Assembly (NCBI RefSeq): GCF_932526225.1
Contig: NC_064039.1
Location: forward strand, 9,256,139-9,320,138
Reading direction: 5' to 3'
DNA: 64,000 bases
DNA from: Nematostella vectensis
Taxonomy: Eukaryota; Cnidaria; Anthozoa; Actiniaria; Edwardsiidae
The position numbers and the translations under genes are program-made. The notes under the pieces were generated by a model. The model had not been told where the DNA came from and made no database searches. It saw only the letters and a program-made list of their open reading frames with translations. Of this stretch, positions 14,236-40,473 are shown one piece after another (positions within the stretch are counted from its first letter, which is position 1; every line of letters begins with the position of its first letter).

Positions 14236-15310
14236 CAAAGGCGCAAGTTAAAATCGAGGATGACCGCGCGCTCCTGGGTCTAGTCCCTGTTGCGCCCCCT
14301 GTTAGTCAGGCCTTGGCACGTTTGCATCCTCTCTGAAAGGTTTGCAAATCTCGCTCAACTCAACATTGGATTCGCGCCTCGCTACGACACTGGCAAAGTC
14401 GAACTCTCGAAAATTAAGAAAACGTTATCATATATTTGTGCGTGTTATTCCATCTTAGTGATAATTAAAGTTAATTTCGTGAGCTTCTAGTAGGCGGGGA
14501 AGTGTTGATTTGATTAGCACTGTCTGATTCGCGGGGTGGGGGACTTGTCTAAATCCAATAAAGCTGTTAGGTGTATTTTAGGTCTTCGAGACGAAAGGCT
14601 GGTTGCAGGCCATCCACACACAGCAAAGGAGGTAAAGACCGTTGAGCAAAAAGCAATGCACTTATTTTTAGTTTAAAAAATTTTCCACTGCGAAAATATA
14701 CAAGCCGCGCGCGGTAATCAATTAAGCAGAAAAAAAACTTGAATGTGCGCACAAACAAATAGCCATCACTCATCTAACTTGTAGCTCATGAAAGACCTTT
14801 AGAACGTGTCAATCAGTGTGTTTATATCACTAACCAGCGAAAAAATCACACAACCCATCACGGTATCTTTTAGGGGTAAATTCATGCCTAACCACGCCTA
14901 CTTCTTTTAGGGTTAAAATTTAACCAGATTACGCCCACTTTAGAATCTTTTTAGGTTGTTTTCAAAATATACCGACGACGACCCCCGTCCGTTTGATATC
15001 GGAGTACCCCCCCTCCCCCCGGGTTTCAACATTGTCATTTCGATTTCTATTTAATATGGGGAGGGGAGGGTGTCGAACCGATGTAATAACCGTTTTTAAT
15101 ATTACATGAGTCATGAGGGGTCATCAGAAAAGGAGAATCGTGTGCTTATTTTTCCCTTCTGGTTTGGCTTGCATGCATTTTATTTTTTAGGTATTTTTCG
15201 TTTATAACTTTTTTTCCATCCACCCCACCTCCCTTTTCAATGGTTCGCCCCTAAGTCATTTTTTCCCTTTAATTAGAAAATGGGTGTCCTCACTGCTTCC
15301 ACACCATAGC

Positions 15311-15364
15311 CTAGGTAACGCTAGGTAACGCTAGGTAACGCTAGGTAACGCTAGGTAACGCTAG
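15311..15364. repeat. 10-bp tandem repeat (CTAGGTAACG)x5
   Basis: Five perfect copies of CTAGGTAACG are followed by a partial one. Each unit contains AGGT, a minimal splice-donor-like core. It lies about 620 bp upstream of the Rab24 start codon. Confidence 0.9.
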
Positions 15365-15986
15365 CGTTCTTGTGTGTTTTGAGCGAGAGGAATGGAGGAA
15401 GGTAGAGGAATGGAGCGCAGACGGAAAGTTTGATGAGCAAGATTTTGAACGCGCGAAAAATAGTGCAAAGTTCGAAAAAGGAAGCAAGGATGAGGGAGCT
15501 GAAGGTTTGCCCGCTGGATACATAACGGAATTTGACATTGTCTTTTTAGGAAGTGGGAGCGTGAGTAAGTTTGGTTTCAGGGTAGTCTGCAATTCAAAAA
15601 GGGATAACTTAGCAAAAAATAATAACTTAAGGTAGCCTGGCCCAAAGTATTTAAAAGTTAAAGGTAAAATTTAGTATTGAATTCTGGATGCTACCCGGGG
15701 GCGCCTTATTACTCATCGGCGGAGAGCGCGAGCGAAGCATATAGCGGGGCCAGCACAGGGTACCCAAAAAACAGTTTGCAGAAATCGAAACTTAGCTCGT
15801 GCTGCATCATAGGAAATGTGTTAACCAAAATACGAATGATCAAAGCTTCCACAAGTCGGACAAGTCCCCGGTTTCTCCGAATCCCGACCTTGTGATGCAA
15901 ATAGAAGGTTAACTCTTTCGTTGCAATTGGCAGGGAGTTACGCCACGGATGGAAATGTCGTAACTTACGTTCATTCAGCAGTCATC

Positions 15987-18900
15987 ATGGGCTCCAAGGT
16001 AGATGTCAAGGTTGTGTTACTTGGCAAAGAATACAGCGGCAAGACGAGTTTGGTTGAACGGTACCTACATCACAGATTCAATGATAACTGCCCCTACCAA
16101 AACGTGAGTTTATAAATATAGACAGTAATTTATACACAGCTAAGTTTCGATTTTAACTTTGTGAATACACTATATGATTCATTTTGGTGATTTGTGTAAA
16201 TTATTGGGATTTCGTTTTCCGTGTGTTGTTTGTTTTCAGTGTGTTGTTTATGACTTCTCATGAAACGGATTCTATACTTAAGTACTTATACTTATTTGAT
16301 TATTTACTTGACTATCCTTTATAAAACTTATTGGGAAGTAAAAAAGAGACGTAAATTAAAGATTTCCTTTGTTGTTACAGCAAGCAACACATCCCACCAT
16401 TATCACGAGAATACACTTGGAATACAATCCCTTCCATCTTTCATGATAAATACAGATAATTTTGAGTTGCGGATATGTAAATCACAACATTGAGTCGATG
16501 GTGAAGTTACCACCCTGTACTTGTCCTCAAACTAAGATTTATGGTAGCCTAATCCCTTATTGATTGCTCAATTAGTTATCCTCCTAACAGATAAAGCTTG
16601 CTGTTGTAAATATCAAGTGTATTTAATGTTATGTGAGGTATGCAAACCATTGCCCAACAGAGAATCAAACTCACACCATACTCACACAAGTCATCAAAAC
16701 AAGAATGGTGCCTAAGCTCTTCAATGGCAGATCAAGGGGGCTGGTTCAATCCAACTTGATGTAGTAGTTGTTGTCTAAAAGTACTACACCCAAGGGACGC
16801 CAGATCACCAACTTAACAATGGGTCGGTACTCTGATTGGCCAACAGAAACAAAGCGCCTGTCAAATTGGGTTCCTTGGGAGCAGTTATGCATGACTCCTG
16901 TCGACAATCTAGACGGGACGAGGATACTTGGAGGTTGTTGAAGTCAATTCAATCAACGATTTGAGCTTGAAAACTCGGGGAAATGGAAAGAATATGAGCT
17001 AATGTAATGTGATATTTATCAGGCGATCGGCTCCCATAGTTAAAATCGTTGTGCGTTTTGCGAGATTTGTGCGTATTTTTCGAGAAACGAGCGATTTAGT
17101 CGAGGTGATTGGAAATTAGTAACCAACCTTTCCATCTTTCTTTAGTGGGAGTGATAGAGGGAATTCTAAATTTCTCCAAACCATGCAAAAGCGGCCCCAA
17201 ATGTGCTCTAAATCGCTTAAACGTGTAAATAATAGACAGCTACAAGGACTACATCATGTTGGGTTGAATTTATAACATTTTTATAGAAGAATACTTGCAT
17301 AAAGTAACATATGTTCTCTCCATTAATGGACAATGAGCTGGTCGGTTCAAAATACTCATTGACAGAGCCTGGGCTTCCTGTAGTCTAAGGGATGATGGGG
17401 GTACTCTGAATCTAAAGAATGGGAGCTCTGTTTGCTGTATTTGCCCCTTCTTGTTTGGCATATGTAGTAGTACCACAGCCTTTGAGAAATCCTGGAGCTT
17501 TGCTGGCTGTGTTTGCCCCTTCTTGTTTGGCATATGTAGTACCACAGACTTTGAGAAATCCTGGAACTTTGCTGGCTGTGTTTGCCCCTTCTTGTTTAGC
17601 ATATGTAGTACCTCGGCCTTTGGGAAATCCTGGATTTGCCCCTGCCTTATTGTTTGTCTTTTCAGCTTCTTTAAACATTATGACCACCATTGTATTATTA
17701 GTGTGTTTTTTTTATTGTTTATTTTTTTTATAGACAATTGGAGCAGCCTTTGGGGCCAATAAAGTGACTGTTGGAAACAAATGTGTCACACTGGGGATAT
17801 GGGTAAGGCAACCATAAGAGTTAGGCTGTACCCTTACTGATACAAGATCTGGCATGCCTTTTAAATATTATATTAAGATATCATGACCAATTTCATTAAA
17901 AGGTAGATTTAAACTTTGCGCTATAGTACAGTATTTCAGAAACCTGATAAAGGGATACACTATGGCTAAATTACAGAATACCATGCCGCATGATGTCGTT
18001 CCATTGTATCAATGCCTTGTTCTTTAGTATCTACAAAATCTACAAAAATTTCAATCAAAAATCTATATATCATATTGTAACTTGAAGTGCTTCCTGGGTA
18101 TAGTATACACCGATCTTGTACATTATGAGGCAATCATGTTTTTTTTTTTTTTACACACAGGATACTGCAGGATCAGAACGCTATGAGGTTATGAGCAGAA
18201 TTTACTACCGGGGTGCAAAGGGTGCTGTAGTGTGCTATGGTAGGTCACTACTAAAAAAATCATGCGATATTTTGGGTGGCAATCTCATGTGAGCTCTGGC
18301 TTTAGCAGCAAATTAACAAAAGCAAAAAGCAACTGACGGCAGTTGCTATGGTAAATTAGGGATCACCATTAGTGAACAAAGGGTCACCATGGAGAACTGA
18401 TGGTCACCATGTTAAACTAGGGGTTACCTTTGCAAACTAGGGTCACCCTGGTAAACTAAAAGGGGTCACCATGGTAAATTAGGTCCCATCATAATAAGCT
18501 AGGGGTCACCATAAGAACTAAAGGATCACCATTGCAACCTAGCAGCCACTATGGTAAATTAGGGGCCACCATGGGAAATAACAGACCACCATGGTAAACT
18601 AGGAGTCACAATAGCAACCTAAGGGTCACCATGGTAAATTAAGTGTCACCATAGCGACCTAGGGGTCACCATGGTAAATTAGGGACCACCATGGTAAACT
18701 ACAGTATGGGTCATCATGGCAACCTAGGGGACACCATGACAAACTAGAGGTCACCATGGTAAACTAGGGATGAGGTGCCCAAGCATGCTTTAGGCCTGAA
18801 ACTACAGCTTCTTGTTTTAGACCTGACAGATAGAACCAGCTTTGACAGGGCAAAATTTTGGGTTAATGAGCTGAAGACATATGAATCAGTAAGTATCATA

Positions 18901-20810
18901 ACTAACATTATATCAATGAGTAATGTACTCAGATTTTAAAAATAATCCTCCCTCTGCTTCAGTAGCCGTCACACCACCCCCTTATGACACAGAAAAAAGC
19001 ACTTTTTAGAGCTTTTACGATATACCCCCCGTCTATGGTGGTTACTCTCCTTTTTACATCAATAATTGAATGATGTTGCCCAAAATCAGTATGGGACACT
19101 TGTGACTTTTTGGGTGGCAAACAAGCGTGCAGTCAGGATTTTAGTGGCAAATAACAGCAACAAAAACAACTTACAGTATTTAGCGCTTACGAAGTCAGAA
19201 CATTTCCTTTTGTAAAAGGCGTATTTTCATTCCCCCTGGCATGACTGGTACATTCATTTCTCTGTTGAATTTGGCTTAAATATGCCACTTGAAAGGTCAT
19301 GTGATCTTTTAGCACAAGTCCCCTATTTATTCTATTTTCTTCCTTTTTTTCAGAATTGCAAAATTTACTTATGTGGGACAAAGTGTGATATTGTCCAACA
19401 TGACAAGAAATTGAGAAAGGTTGATTACCACATGACTACAGACTATGCTGATGGTATGATACTGTATATTTTAATGAACATATAATTATTATATTTAACA
19501 CACCACTCCAACAAAAAAGAAGAACGATTGAGCGCAAGGCTTTTAGCACCAACAAGCTTCGTTTTTTTATTGTTTGTTGTTATTAAAGACGTACTGAGCT
19601 ACTTTTTTGAATTTTTATTGCTTAATTTTGCAATAAAGAATTGTTTAACTCAAAATTTTAAATCTAATACTTGAAATAAATTAAAAACAGTTAATTAAAG
19701 TGCCTTGCTACAAATGTGCCCCCTTGCGACTTATAAGCACAAAAGGGTGCTAAATCACAGAATAGCATATGTCTTTTAAAAGACTTATGAAAACATAATG
19801 TCTGCCTGACGAAGATAAAAGAAATATTAGAGGCTCAGCCCCTTGCCCCCCTCCCCCCCTCCCCCCTGAGGCTTTCTAGCTTTGGTCTTGTTTATCTTTC
19901 CAGGTTCTGATGTAAAATTCATTTTGATTTCATATTCTAGAAATAGGAGGCAAGGTCTTTGAGACCTCAAGTAAAACAGGACACAATGTTGGTAAGCAAA
20001 TCATGTCATTATTTTTATTGTATATTTATTTTTATATTTATATTTATTTGTTAGCCTCATCTAATAAAGCTTTCATGTAGCACAGGTCCATGCAGGAGTC
20101 CCACAAAGTTTGTGTGTGTGTGTGTGTGTGTGTGTGGGGGGGTGGGTGGGGGGTTAAGTGTTTCAAGAAAGGAGGAGCCAAATTCATTGTTCTCCATTGA
20201 TTACTGTTTCTGAAAATAGGGGAACCAGGACCTTGGTCCAACCCTAGGCCACCAATGTAAAGAATTGAGTTATTTAAGTACTATTTTGTACATCAGATGA
20301 GGTATTTTATGAAATTGCTCAAGACTACACAAAAGAGGAGGACTTTGCAAAGAATGCAGGTACAGCGTTTCAGGTAGAACTTGACAACCGCATTAACAAC
20401 AACAGTGCGAGGACTAGATGTATCCATTTGCAGAAATTGGTAGCACAAGCTAAAATCTTAAGTGATTAGCTGAATTTCCATTTTAAATCTTATTTGTCAA
20501 GGTTATACTCCCCTTGGTGGGAGGCATCATCAAAATGTCTATTATTATACCCATTAGTAGAAGTAACTCGGGCACTGCGGAAGACAAAATGGAAGACAAG
20601 TTTTTCTGTATTGTTTTTTTTCATTTCAATTGTTAGCCCCCCACTCTTCAACATTCTCTGCGGGCCTTGTAACTAGTAGGGATATTGATTTCTGCATCTA
20701 TTACAATGATAACTGACACAAAATCTCTTACATTTTTTCCAGAAGAGGACCACATCTTACAGCTTCAAGACAGTCCACAGAAGCATTCCCAGTGCTGTGG
20801 TTTGAGGTGA
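15987..20810 (+). CDS. RAB24: Rab24-like small GTPase (8 coding exons)
   Basis: Small GTPase of the Rab24 group, known for roles in autophagy and late membrane traffic. Coding exons: 15987-16103, 17734-17802, 18161-18239, 18821-18888, 19354-19453, 19941-19991, 20297-20359, 20743-20810. They join in frame to 204 aa, against 203 in human, and all introns are GT-AG. Visible motifs are the P-loop GKEYSGKTS (13-21), switch I threonine 40, WDTAGSE (62-68), TKCD (120-123) and ETSSK (152-156). Serine replaces the usual catalytic glutamine at position 67, as in human Rab24, where intrinsic GTPase activity is known to be low. The C-terminus is QCCGLR, a di-cysteine followed by three residues, close to the atypical CCHH of mammals; prenylation may be weak. 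ATG 15,987 is the first in-frame ATG. Intron 3 is filled by a minisatellite. The family call is firm; the cellular role is by homology. Confidence 0.93.
17419..17645. repeat. 66-bp minisatellite in Rab24 intron 1
   Basis: A little over three units of about 65-68 bp share CCCCTTCTTGTTTGGCATAT followed by GTAGTACCACAG and CTTTGAGAAATCCTGG. It ends about 90 bp before exon 2. The rest of intron 1 (16,104-17,733) shows nothing I can name. The unit has an acceptor-like CCACAG, but I do not see convincing identity to exon 2. Confidence 0.9.
18330..18775 (+). repeat. 21-bp minisatellite with donor-like cores in Rab24 intron 3
   Basis: About 19 units of 20-24 bp carry the core GGGTCACCATGGTAAACTAG. 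Many contain ATG-GTAAA, which resembles the real exon 3 donor CTATG-GTAGGTCACT at 18,235-18,248, including the nearby GTCAC. The array fills most of the intron between exons 3 and 4. That the unit derives from the donor is suggestive only. Confidence 0.9.
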
Positions 20811-20858
20811 AAAGAGTCAGACACCAAGTGGAGAAAGTATGAAGTTTTTTGGGGGGTA

Positions 20859-20864
20859 ATAAAA
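20859..20864 (+). terminator. possible polyadenylation signal for Rab24
   Basis: AATAAA lies about 50 bp after the Rab24 stop codon in an A-rich stretch. This is a consensus match only. Confidence 0.35.
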
Positions 20865-22011
20865 AAAACACAATTTATTATGTGATGCAGTACAGCTAGA
20901 TGTTGTAGCATAGGATGGTGATAAGCTGAGGTTCCACTCTCAGAGACAGGCACCACAGAGGGGGAGGTTCTCGGGGTGTACTGCCCACCACTTTATCGCT
21001 AAAAAGGAAAAAAAATTATAATAATTAAAAAAAGATTAAAAAAAAGGTTTTTCCATATCTTTTTCAGTTGTCAACATTCTCTGCTGTCCCTGGGAGAAGG
21101 GATACAATTTTTTCTTGTGTCAGTATGATATTGGTGAAGAAAGGGTTTTCATATGGAGAAATAGCTTTGGCTTAATTTTGCTTTATTGTTTTTCTACTGG
21201 CAGTAGAGCAATATATACACAGGGTCATACTTTTAATTATTCAGGTGTCAATTCATGAAGGAATAAATGTAATGTAATTGATTTATTTTCTTAAATTAGA
21301 TTCTGTGAGTTGTGGTTTAAAAAAAAATAGCATTAATAATGTAGCACTGAAGCATTTACATGTACAAGTCCTTGCTCTACTATGAGATTCTTTTACAAAA
21401 TTAAAAAATATATTATTTGTCTGGTATTCTATCACATTCTGCAGTATATATTTATATAACCACATACCACTTAGTATTTTGCTGGGATTTCTCATTTGAC
21501 TAGTACCTGTTCTTACCTCCTGATGATAAACCTTGTACTAGAATACACGTAAGGTTGCTTAACATTTCGAAGAGCTCTACGAAATATCCCACCTTTACTT
21601 TTTGTTGCTCTCTATATTTGTTTTTGTCATCCCTATTCTTGCCATTCCACTACATTATGTTCCACATTTCCTCCCCTTCAGATCATCTCACTACCAACAA
21701 CCCCCCCTCCCCCTTTTTTTATCCACCCACCCCAGGTGACTTGGTACAAAAACCCTCTTTCAACCAAAAGCAGTATAATATTATATAATCTCATACCACT
21801 TTGTATTTTGCTGGGATGACAAAATGGCAGCTGAAAGAGGCCTTTTAATTAGGGATGATTCTTTGAGTCCCTGTTCAGATCAAAGCAGAAACCTATGAGG
21901 TCACATAGGTTTCTGATCAATGTTTATAACCAATGAAGTACATCATTAAAAATGTATCTTAAGTGGTTATGATATGTCTAAATAAAGGCCAGAGACCTTG
22001 TGTTCGAGTTA

Positions 22012-22202
22012 TCCTGTATACCAGTTATCCCTTGTTTGAGTGAATCTGTGTATGAGTGATCCTGTCTATGAGTGATCCTGTGTATAAGTGACCCTGTGTA
22101 TGAGTGACCCCTGTGTATAAGTGACCCTGTGTATGAGTGACCCTGTGTATGAGTGATCCTGTGTATGAGTGGTCCTGTGTATGAGTGACCCTGTGTATCC
22201 AC
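22012..22202. repeat. 16-bp minisatellite
   Basis: About eleven imperfect units of GTGACCCTGTGTATGA run in tandem. The spacerless structure and short unit rule out a CRISPR array. No gene overlaps it. Confidence 0.88.
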
Positions 22203-22936
22203 TGCCCGCAATAGACGTACTATTTGTAGACAAAGTTATAAAGTATAAGCGAATTAGATTTAAAAAAAAGGCATTCTAGATCACTCTGGTATGTCAAAAA
22301 TCCAGAAATTTAACATTTTTGTAACTAAATCCGGTATTAATATCCCATGGAAATACTGCAATATCATTTAAAAAAATCACTTTTTGTTCTTTCGGAGGTG
22401 GTCATATTTTTATTAGAAGACTAGAAAATTAGGTCCATTTTTCAGATTTCCCACTACCCCGAGAAAAATCCTGGGTACAGGGGCCTGCAATGCAATACAA
22501 TAATCCTTATTTTCATATAAGAAACTTTTAATAAGGACGTTCAGCCTAAGATATCGCCAAATTTTAAGGACATGCTAAGAAAATTCAAATATTGTTTTGT
22601 TTGCCTGATGCAGTCTAAATCCAGAATTGGATTGTATTTATAATTAAAAGCTTTTTTAAACGTATTATTGCTATTAATCATTTGTGTAATTCTAATCTAA
22701 TAATTCCTGTGTATTATATTTTTATAAAATCTAAAATTTAAAAGAACATTTTCAGCCCTAAAATAAATTGGTCCCAAAAAGTAGCCAAGCTTCAACTTAA
22801 AATTGGACGTTCTTATAAAAAAAAACAAGTGTATATCTAAGTATATTCACAGAGACAAGGCGAGGCTCGACAATGCCCCGGGCACCAAAAAGGAAGAGCC
22901 TGAATTGCGTGTAAACCTCACAGTGATACACGGGGA

Positions 22937-22940
22937 GTGT

Positions 22941-22986
<46 letters not shown>

Positions 22987-22987
22987 G
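22937..22987. repeat. (GT)n followed by a poly-G run
   Basis: About nine GT units run straight into about 32 G residues. Such tracts are hard to sequence, so the exact length is uncertain. Confidence 0.9.
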
Positions 22988-23571
22988 GGGGTTGAATAGG
23001 TTTTCGAATTGGAGGATCCGGGCCTAAGATGGCACGCGGATTGCGGATTTAAAGAAAAAATAAAACGGATTCTTTAAACGTACCGGATTCCGGATCTATT
23101 GAAAATTTAACGTCGGATTTCGGATTGGTTGACAATCGTGACTACGGATTTGGCCAATTATTGTCTTAGTGTTAACAATAAGGATTTTCTTATTATCGAT
23201 TGTTTTCTTCTATCATGCGTTGTGGATTCGGATTGAATCGGATCGGCGACCCCTTTTCACCACCCCCTACGCCCATCCCATCCCCTCCCCTCCCTACACC
23301 AGCGATCAGTCACCAACAATCAGGACTACGAGCTCTTTGAGAAAAATCTCATGTCATCAATAAAAGTATTTCTGAAATAATTGGGTAGTAATTTAGAATT
23401 AAAAGGATAACTCCAAAAAATATAAAGGAATGCAAATAAAGCAAAAAAGAATGTTTTAATTTGCTGTGTTGAACACTGCAGTCGAAAAGCTGCAATGGCC
23501 ATATCATTTCTTGGAGTGTGACGCATTTTTGAATGGATTGCTCTGAACACGCCTTTAGATATTATCTGGTT

Positions 23572-23714
<143 letters not shown>

Positions 23715-25689
23715 TGTTCTTCCCTTTGGTGTCCCTATTTTCATTAATCCCATTCAACCAACTTAAGACAGGAAGTCGATTTAGCCTGTCAATGTCGCGG
23801 TTAGAATCACAGCTGGTCTTTTTAAGTACTTCCGGGTGCGTTTTTGTTTCAATTATTCCGCCATATATACTTAGCATATATTCGGAGTGCGGTTTGTTCC
23901 CTAAGGACATTTAACAATTTAGAATTTGAATAAAAACAAAAATAATATACTATGCTATAGTCGGTATCATGACTATCAAAATTATCCAAGCTTGAGTCGT
24001 TTGTTATCGCCTTTTGCCGTGGTTGGGTTGAACCGGTACCTTTACTGAGCGCGCGTCATTGAGATTTTTCTTGATATATGTAAATTGTAAGGACTTGCTC
24101 TCAATTTTTTATTTCATATTCGACCACAGACACGCATAACAGTGTGAGCTTCTAGTTTAAAATTACATTTTATTAAGCATTTATCACTGAGCATCAAAGC
24201 TTCAAGTCTATTTAGTGACTATACCATTTGACACAATTTCATAAAAAAAAGACACACCCTGCGGTCACATGTTTCTTTTTTTCTTTTCGGCTGTAAAGGC
24301 TTGCTTTTTTCCTATTTATCAATCTCTTTCCCTTTCGCGTATAAATCTAACGACACGCGAACTTTCCAAATTACGAACTGGTGCTCATATTGCCACAGTC
24401 CTCTCAGGTGATGTCGTTTTCCCAATCCCAAACTTATTACTGTTACGAGTACACGAACGACTGTATCGTACGTGGTTACAGAACCATTAATAAACAGCAG
24501 TGTACTGTTTAGATCCTGGTGACCATGCTAGCAACCATTTAACGTCATGGTTAAAGGTGACACCAGTTTTTTACTCCTGTGCTAGAATCACTTCCTCCCA
24601 GTCTTATCCACTTATTTATCAGAAACAACCTGTGGGATTATACTCAATTTCTTGGCTACGCTACTAATGACGTCATCGACGGTCCTCAGAAGAAGTTGAG
24701 TTGTGTCCATATGTGATAAGGTCACTGATCGTATCATCCACTGATAGTTCATTGGCGTAACATCGGCTTATCAGGACATAGTATTCGCATAGTATACCAA
24801 GTATACGTATAGCATGCATGTAGCTTTAGAATATATGTTTGACTTATCTGAGACTTCTGAGCAGATAAAACTAACTCGAATACGCGATAACACGAACATA
24901 CCGCTGAATCGAAGTGTTCCCGGTTTCTCTTCAAGTACTTTTTACTCTTCAATAGCACGTTCCGGTGTACCTTGAAGGTTTGAGTATTAGCTGTCTAATG
25001 TGCAAGCGATATGATTTTCTGGTCACGGAGATTAAACAATAGCTTTCTAGGCCAAGTATATCTGCGCATATAACTTTTACAAAATACGAATTATTTGAGA
25101 GGGTAGTTTTACAGGGTAAGCCATCGAAACTATTCCTGCCCGCAAAACGTACAATACGCATCCCTTTCCCCATCTTTTTCTTTCGCAATTTTCAAGAATC
25201 AGTAAAAACTTGTAAACCCTTCTAGCTGCGTAATTAACGGTATCTAGTACTGCGAATATAAACTCTTAAAAGCAAAGTTGTTTTATCTTGGAAGTTGAGT
25301 TTGTTGATACTTTTTTTCGCGGCACAGACGCTCGTTTTTTACGTCAGCGGTGATTTAATGAGGGTTTTTCGGTCGCGAATATAAAAATGTTTTTAATCTT
25401 TATCAGCAAATCGTATTTTAGTCGAAACATCGATAACCGCCCAAATGATTGTTCTTCTTGTCTCACGGCTTTTCGAAGGTAGGCTTTTTGTCTTCGGGTA
25501 ATCATATCCGATGAGATGTAGACTGCATCGTCAACACCCCGAGTATTGCAATCGGCGTGGTGTCGCAAGATCAGGGAAGCGGCGAACGATTATCGACTGA
25601 TTTTCATCCGGCTTCGATCTGTGACAGCTAAAATTATAAAGTGGGTGGTGGAGCAATCCATCTTTAGTTCCTAGGAATTAGAACAAGTT

Positions 25690-38048
<12,359 letters not shown>

Positions 38049-38480
38049 CGCTTCTGGTTTTCTAGTGCTTGTTTAACAGCACAAGACTGGACCATACGTA
38101 AGGTCCCTCGCCAGCCTACGAGACGTGGACACGGACTTTTATCCCAGTAAACGACCAAGCTGCGGGCGAGACAGGTCAGCTGTCGTCCCTGGGTTACATG
38201 GCGTGTCTTCTACCTTGAGCATTGCATGAAGTTTGCTCTTTAAAGCTCTTCCAATTAGAAATATTGCCACCCGCCTGTTGTACAAAGTCACCTACGACCT
38301 ATTCTTCTACTCCGATTTCTATCAAAGTTGATGGTGATTACTTGGCAGTCCCCAATCACATGGGATATCGTTTATTTTCCATGTTGTATGGCGGGTGATG
38401 GACACCATGATGATCCGAAATAGGATCAAAATGAAGTATTAGAATTTCTGCCTCGTTTTGTTACGAAATAGAATTTGGCG

Positions 38481-38486
38481 AATAAA
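38481..38486 (+). terminator. possible polyadenylation signal for GRK
   Basis: AATAAA lies 433 bp after the GRK stop codon. This is a consensus match only; cleavage cannot be seen from sequence. Confidence 0.3.
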
Positions 38487-40473
38487 CAATTCGTCTTTTA
38501 ACTACTGATTATAGCTAGCAAATTTGGAAAGACAAATATCAAAAGATGGTTAGTATTATTGACACATCGGACAGTTTGTAGTTAAAATGGTTTCAATGTA
38601 ATTGGTGCAATTTGTACAGGACTTCTTGTTTCAGCAGTGACCTCACTGTAAAAAAAAATATTTTGCATTTTATGAGAATTAAGAATTTTCCGGGGCCATT
38701 GTAAAGACTGCGGATATCGGCCCTCAAACATCCGCGCATGGGTTATTGAATTGTTTAGGAAGCTGCTAGTTTTACTTGGTTCGAGGTAGCCATTTCGTTC
38801 TTGCGTATAGTACCATGAATTTCGTCAAGCTCTATGTTTTTTTCCTTCATTTTTTTTTACTATACTCTAGTACGTCACCTTTGCAGTGACTGTAGCGATG
38901 TACTAGAGTATAGCTTATTTGTTCTGGACCCTACATGGTAATTTCTTGTAGTCCTACGCTGTTTTTTAGAGCTTGAGCTGATACCCTTCATCAGGCGATA
39001 ATATGGAATCATTTTTCATTCCGTATTCTCGGGTCCCTTTTATTTCATTACCTGAAAACTTGCATGTTTAGGATATAAACACTATGAAGTTAAGACATCT
39101 ACAAAGTATACTTACTTATACGTATGCTGCATCGTGCCATTTCAGTTGTACAAAGTGTGAACATGGCTTACATGTGACTTGTACAAAGCGTAAGTGTGAG
39201 CTGTACCTAGGTATGCACATGGCGTATATTGTACTCAGTGTACATGTAGATGCACTTCGGGCCATCCACCTTCCATGCGAAATGATTTGGCGAGAGGTGC
39301 ATTTTAACTTGCCATTACAACCTGAGGCTGCCAAGGACCCGAAAAGCTCGCTTCCGTTGCGTTGTAGCACGCGCATATTAGTTCATATTAGTTCAGTTGC
39401 TCTTTACTGTTCTTTACCGTAGGCTTTTACAGTGTAAATATTGCACAATATGAGGCCAGTATGTCGTCCAGTGCTACTGCTAACCAGACTTCTTGAAGAT
39501 CTCCTTAAGTTTAACATACCAGCTTTGTGAGTACTTAATTTTATTTTGACACACAACACTTTGAACTCACATACCAACTAGAAATTTTTATCGGTATCAG
39601 TAAATTCGTTTATTCTTCTACTTGATTGATGCTAATGTTATGTTTTGAATAAGCTTCCAACTTATCAATCTGGGAGAGACATGATAACTTGAAAAAAGAC
39701 ACTGCTTTTTCATGATTGTCATGGCATTCTCACAAAGTTCCCCGTTACATTTCAAGTTTAATATGATACTCCTCTATACTGACTTAAAGCTCTTCGGAAA
39801 TAGACTGGTACTCTAGACAATCACTCCCTGGACAAGATTTTTTAATTTGCACAATGCTCGAACAAGTTGGCAGTAGCACTGAAATGCATACATGTCCACC
39901 CTTCAGGTAGACCGGTAAAAATTATCAATGTTTTCTTCTTACTTGTGGTATCTACCCACCCATTCACATGTTCACAGAGCTGAAAAGAATTCTTTTCGAA
40001 GGTGTTTTTGAATTGAATATAGTTGTGGTACAACCACACATTGATTACTGCACATTCGTTAATGGATTGATAAACAAATTTAGACACTGAAAAACATGCT
40101 TTTATTCTAGATGCTTCAGTGCAATTGTGGGAATCGAGTTCGTCAGGCAATATAGAAGACATGTTGCAAACACCTTATGTGACAGCAAAATCAACAAATG
40201 GGAGGTGGTTTTTTAGTTGAATTTATGAAGCCTTTCAAACTCTTTTCCTAGTGCCCTTGCATGCTTTGCTGTTGATAGCACTATGGCTCAGTTAGCCTCT
40301 TTATACATAGGGAAACGTAATGAAGTATCATTTTATTTGAAATACAATAGTGTTGTCTTAATATAGTTCAACTCAGGCACAGGTCCAGTGTCATGTACCA
40401 TGACTGCTCTAAGGTGGGGCTATTACTATTGCCAGCCGCATGCATCTACAGCAACCTTTCAATATCATAGACA

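Larger units (their letters stand above)
12892..15986. other. intergenic region upstream of the Rab24 gene
   Basis: This non-coding stretch contains one TTAA-flanked MITE (13,394-13,671), a pyrimidine-rich minisatellite (13,965-14,235), homopolymer C runs (13,166 and 15,008) and a 10-bp tandem repeat (15,311-15,364). Open frames here, including one at 15,372-15,635, start at non-ATG codons and resemble no family I know. The last few hundred bases before 15,987 must hold the Rab24 promoter and 5' UTR, but I see no clear TATA or initiator element. Confidence 0.6.

Noticed and set aside
15372..15635. 87-aa hydrophilic open frame upstream of Rab24
   Set aside because: It starts at GTG, matches no known family and has no splice partner.
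17419..17645. Rab24 intron 1 array as another splice-junction minisatellite
   Set aside because: It has CCACAG and CTTTGAG near exon-like text, but no convincing run of identity to the exon 2 boundary.
21978..22211. Repeat protein with HTQGHSYTG units
   Set aside because: Frame through a 16-bp minisatellite; no conserved gene structure.
22937..22987. Poly-G run as a G-quadruplex regulatory element
   Set aside because: It could form one, but the run length may be a sequencing artefact and nothing links it to a gene.
39084..39422. 112-aa open frame between GRK and TRABID
   Set aside because: Cysteine-rich in places, but no domain pattern holds, and the opposite strand is open as well.
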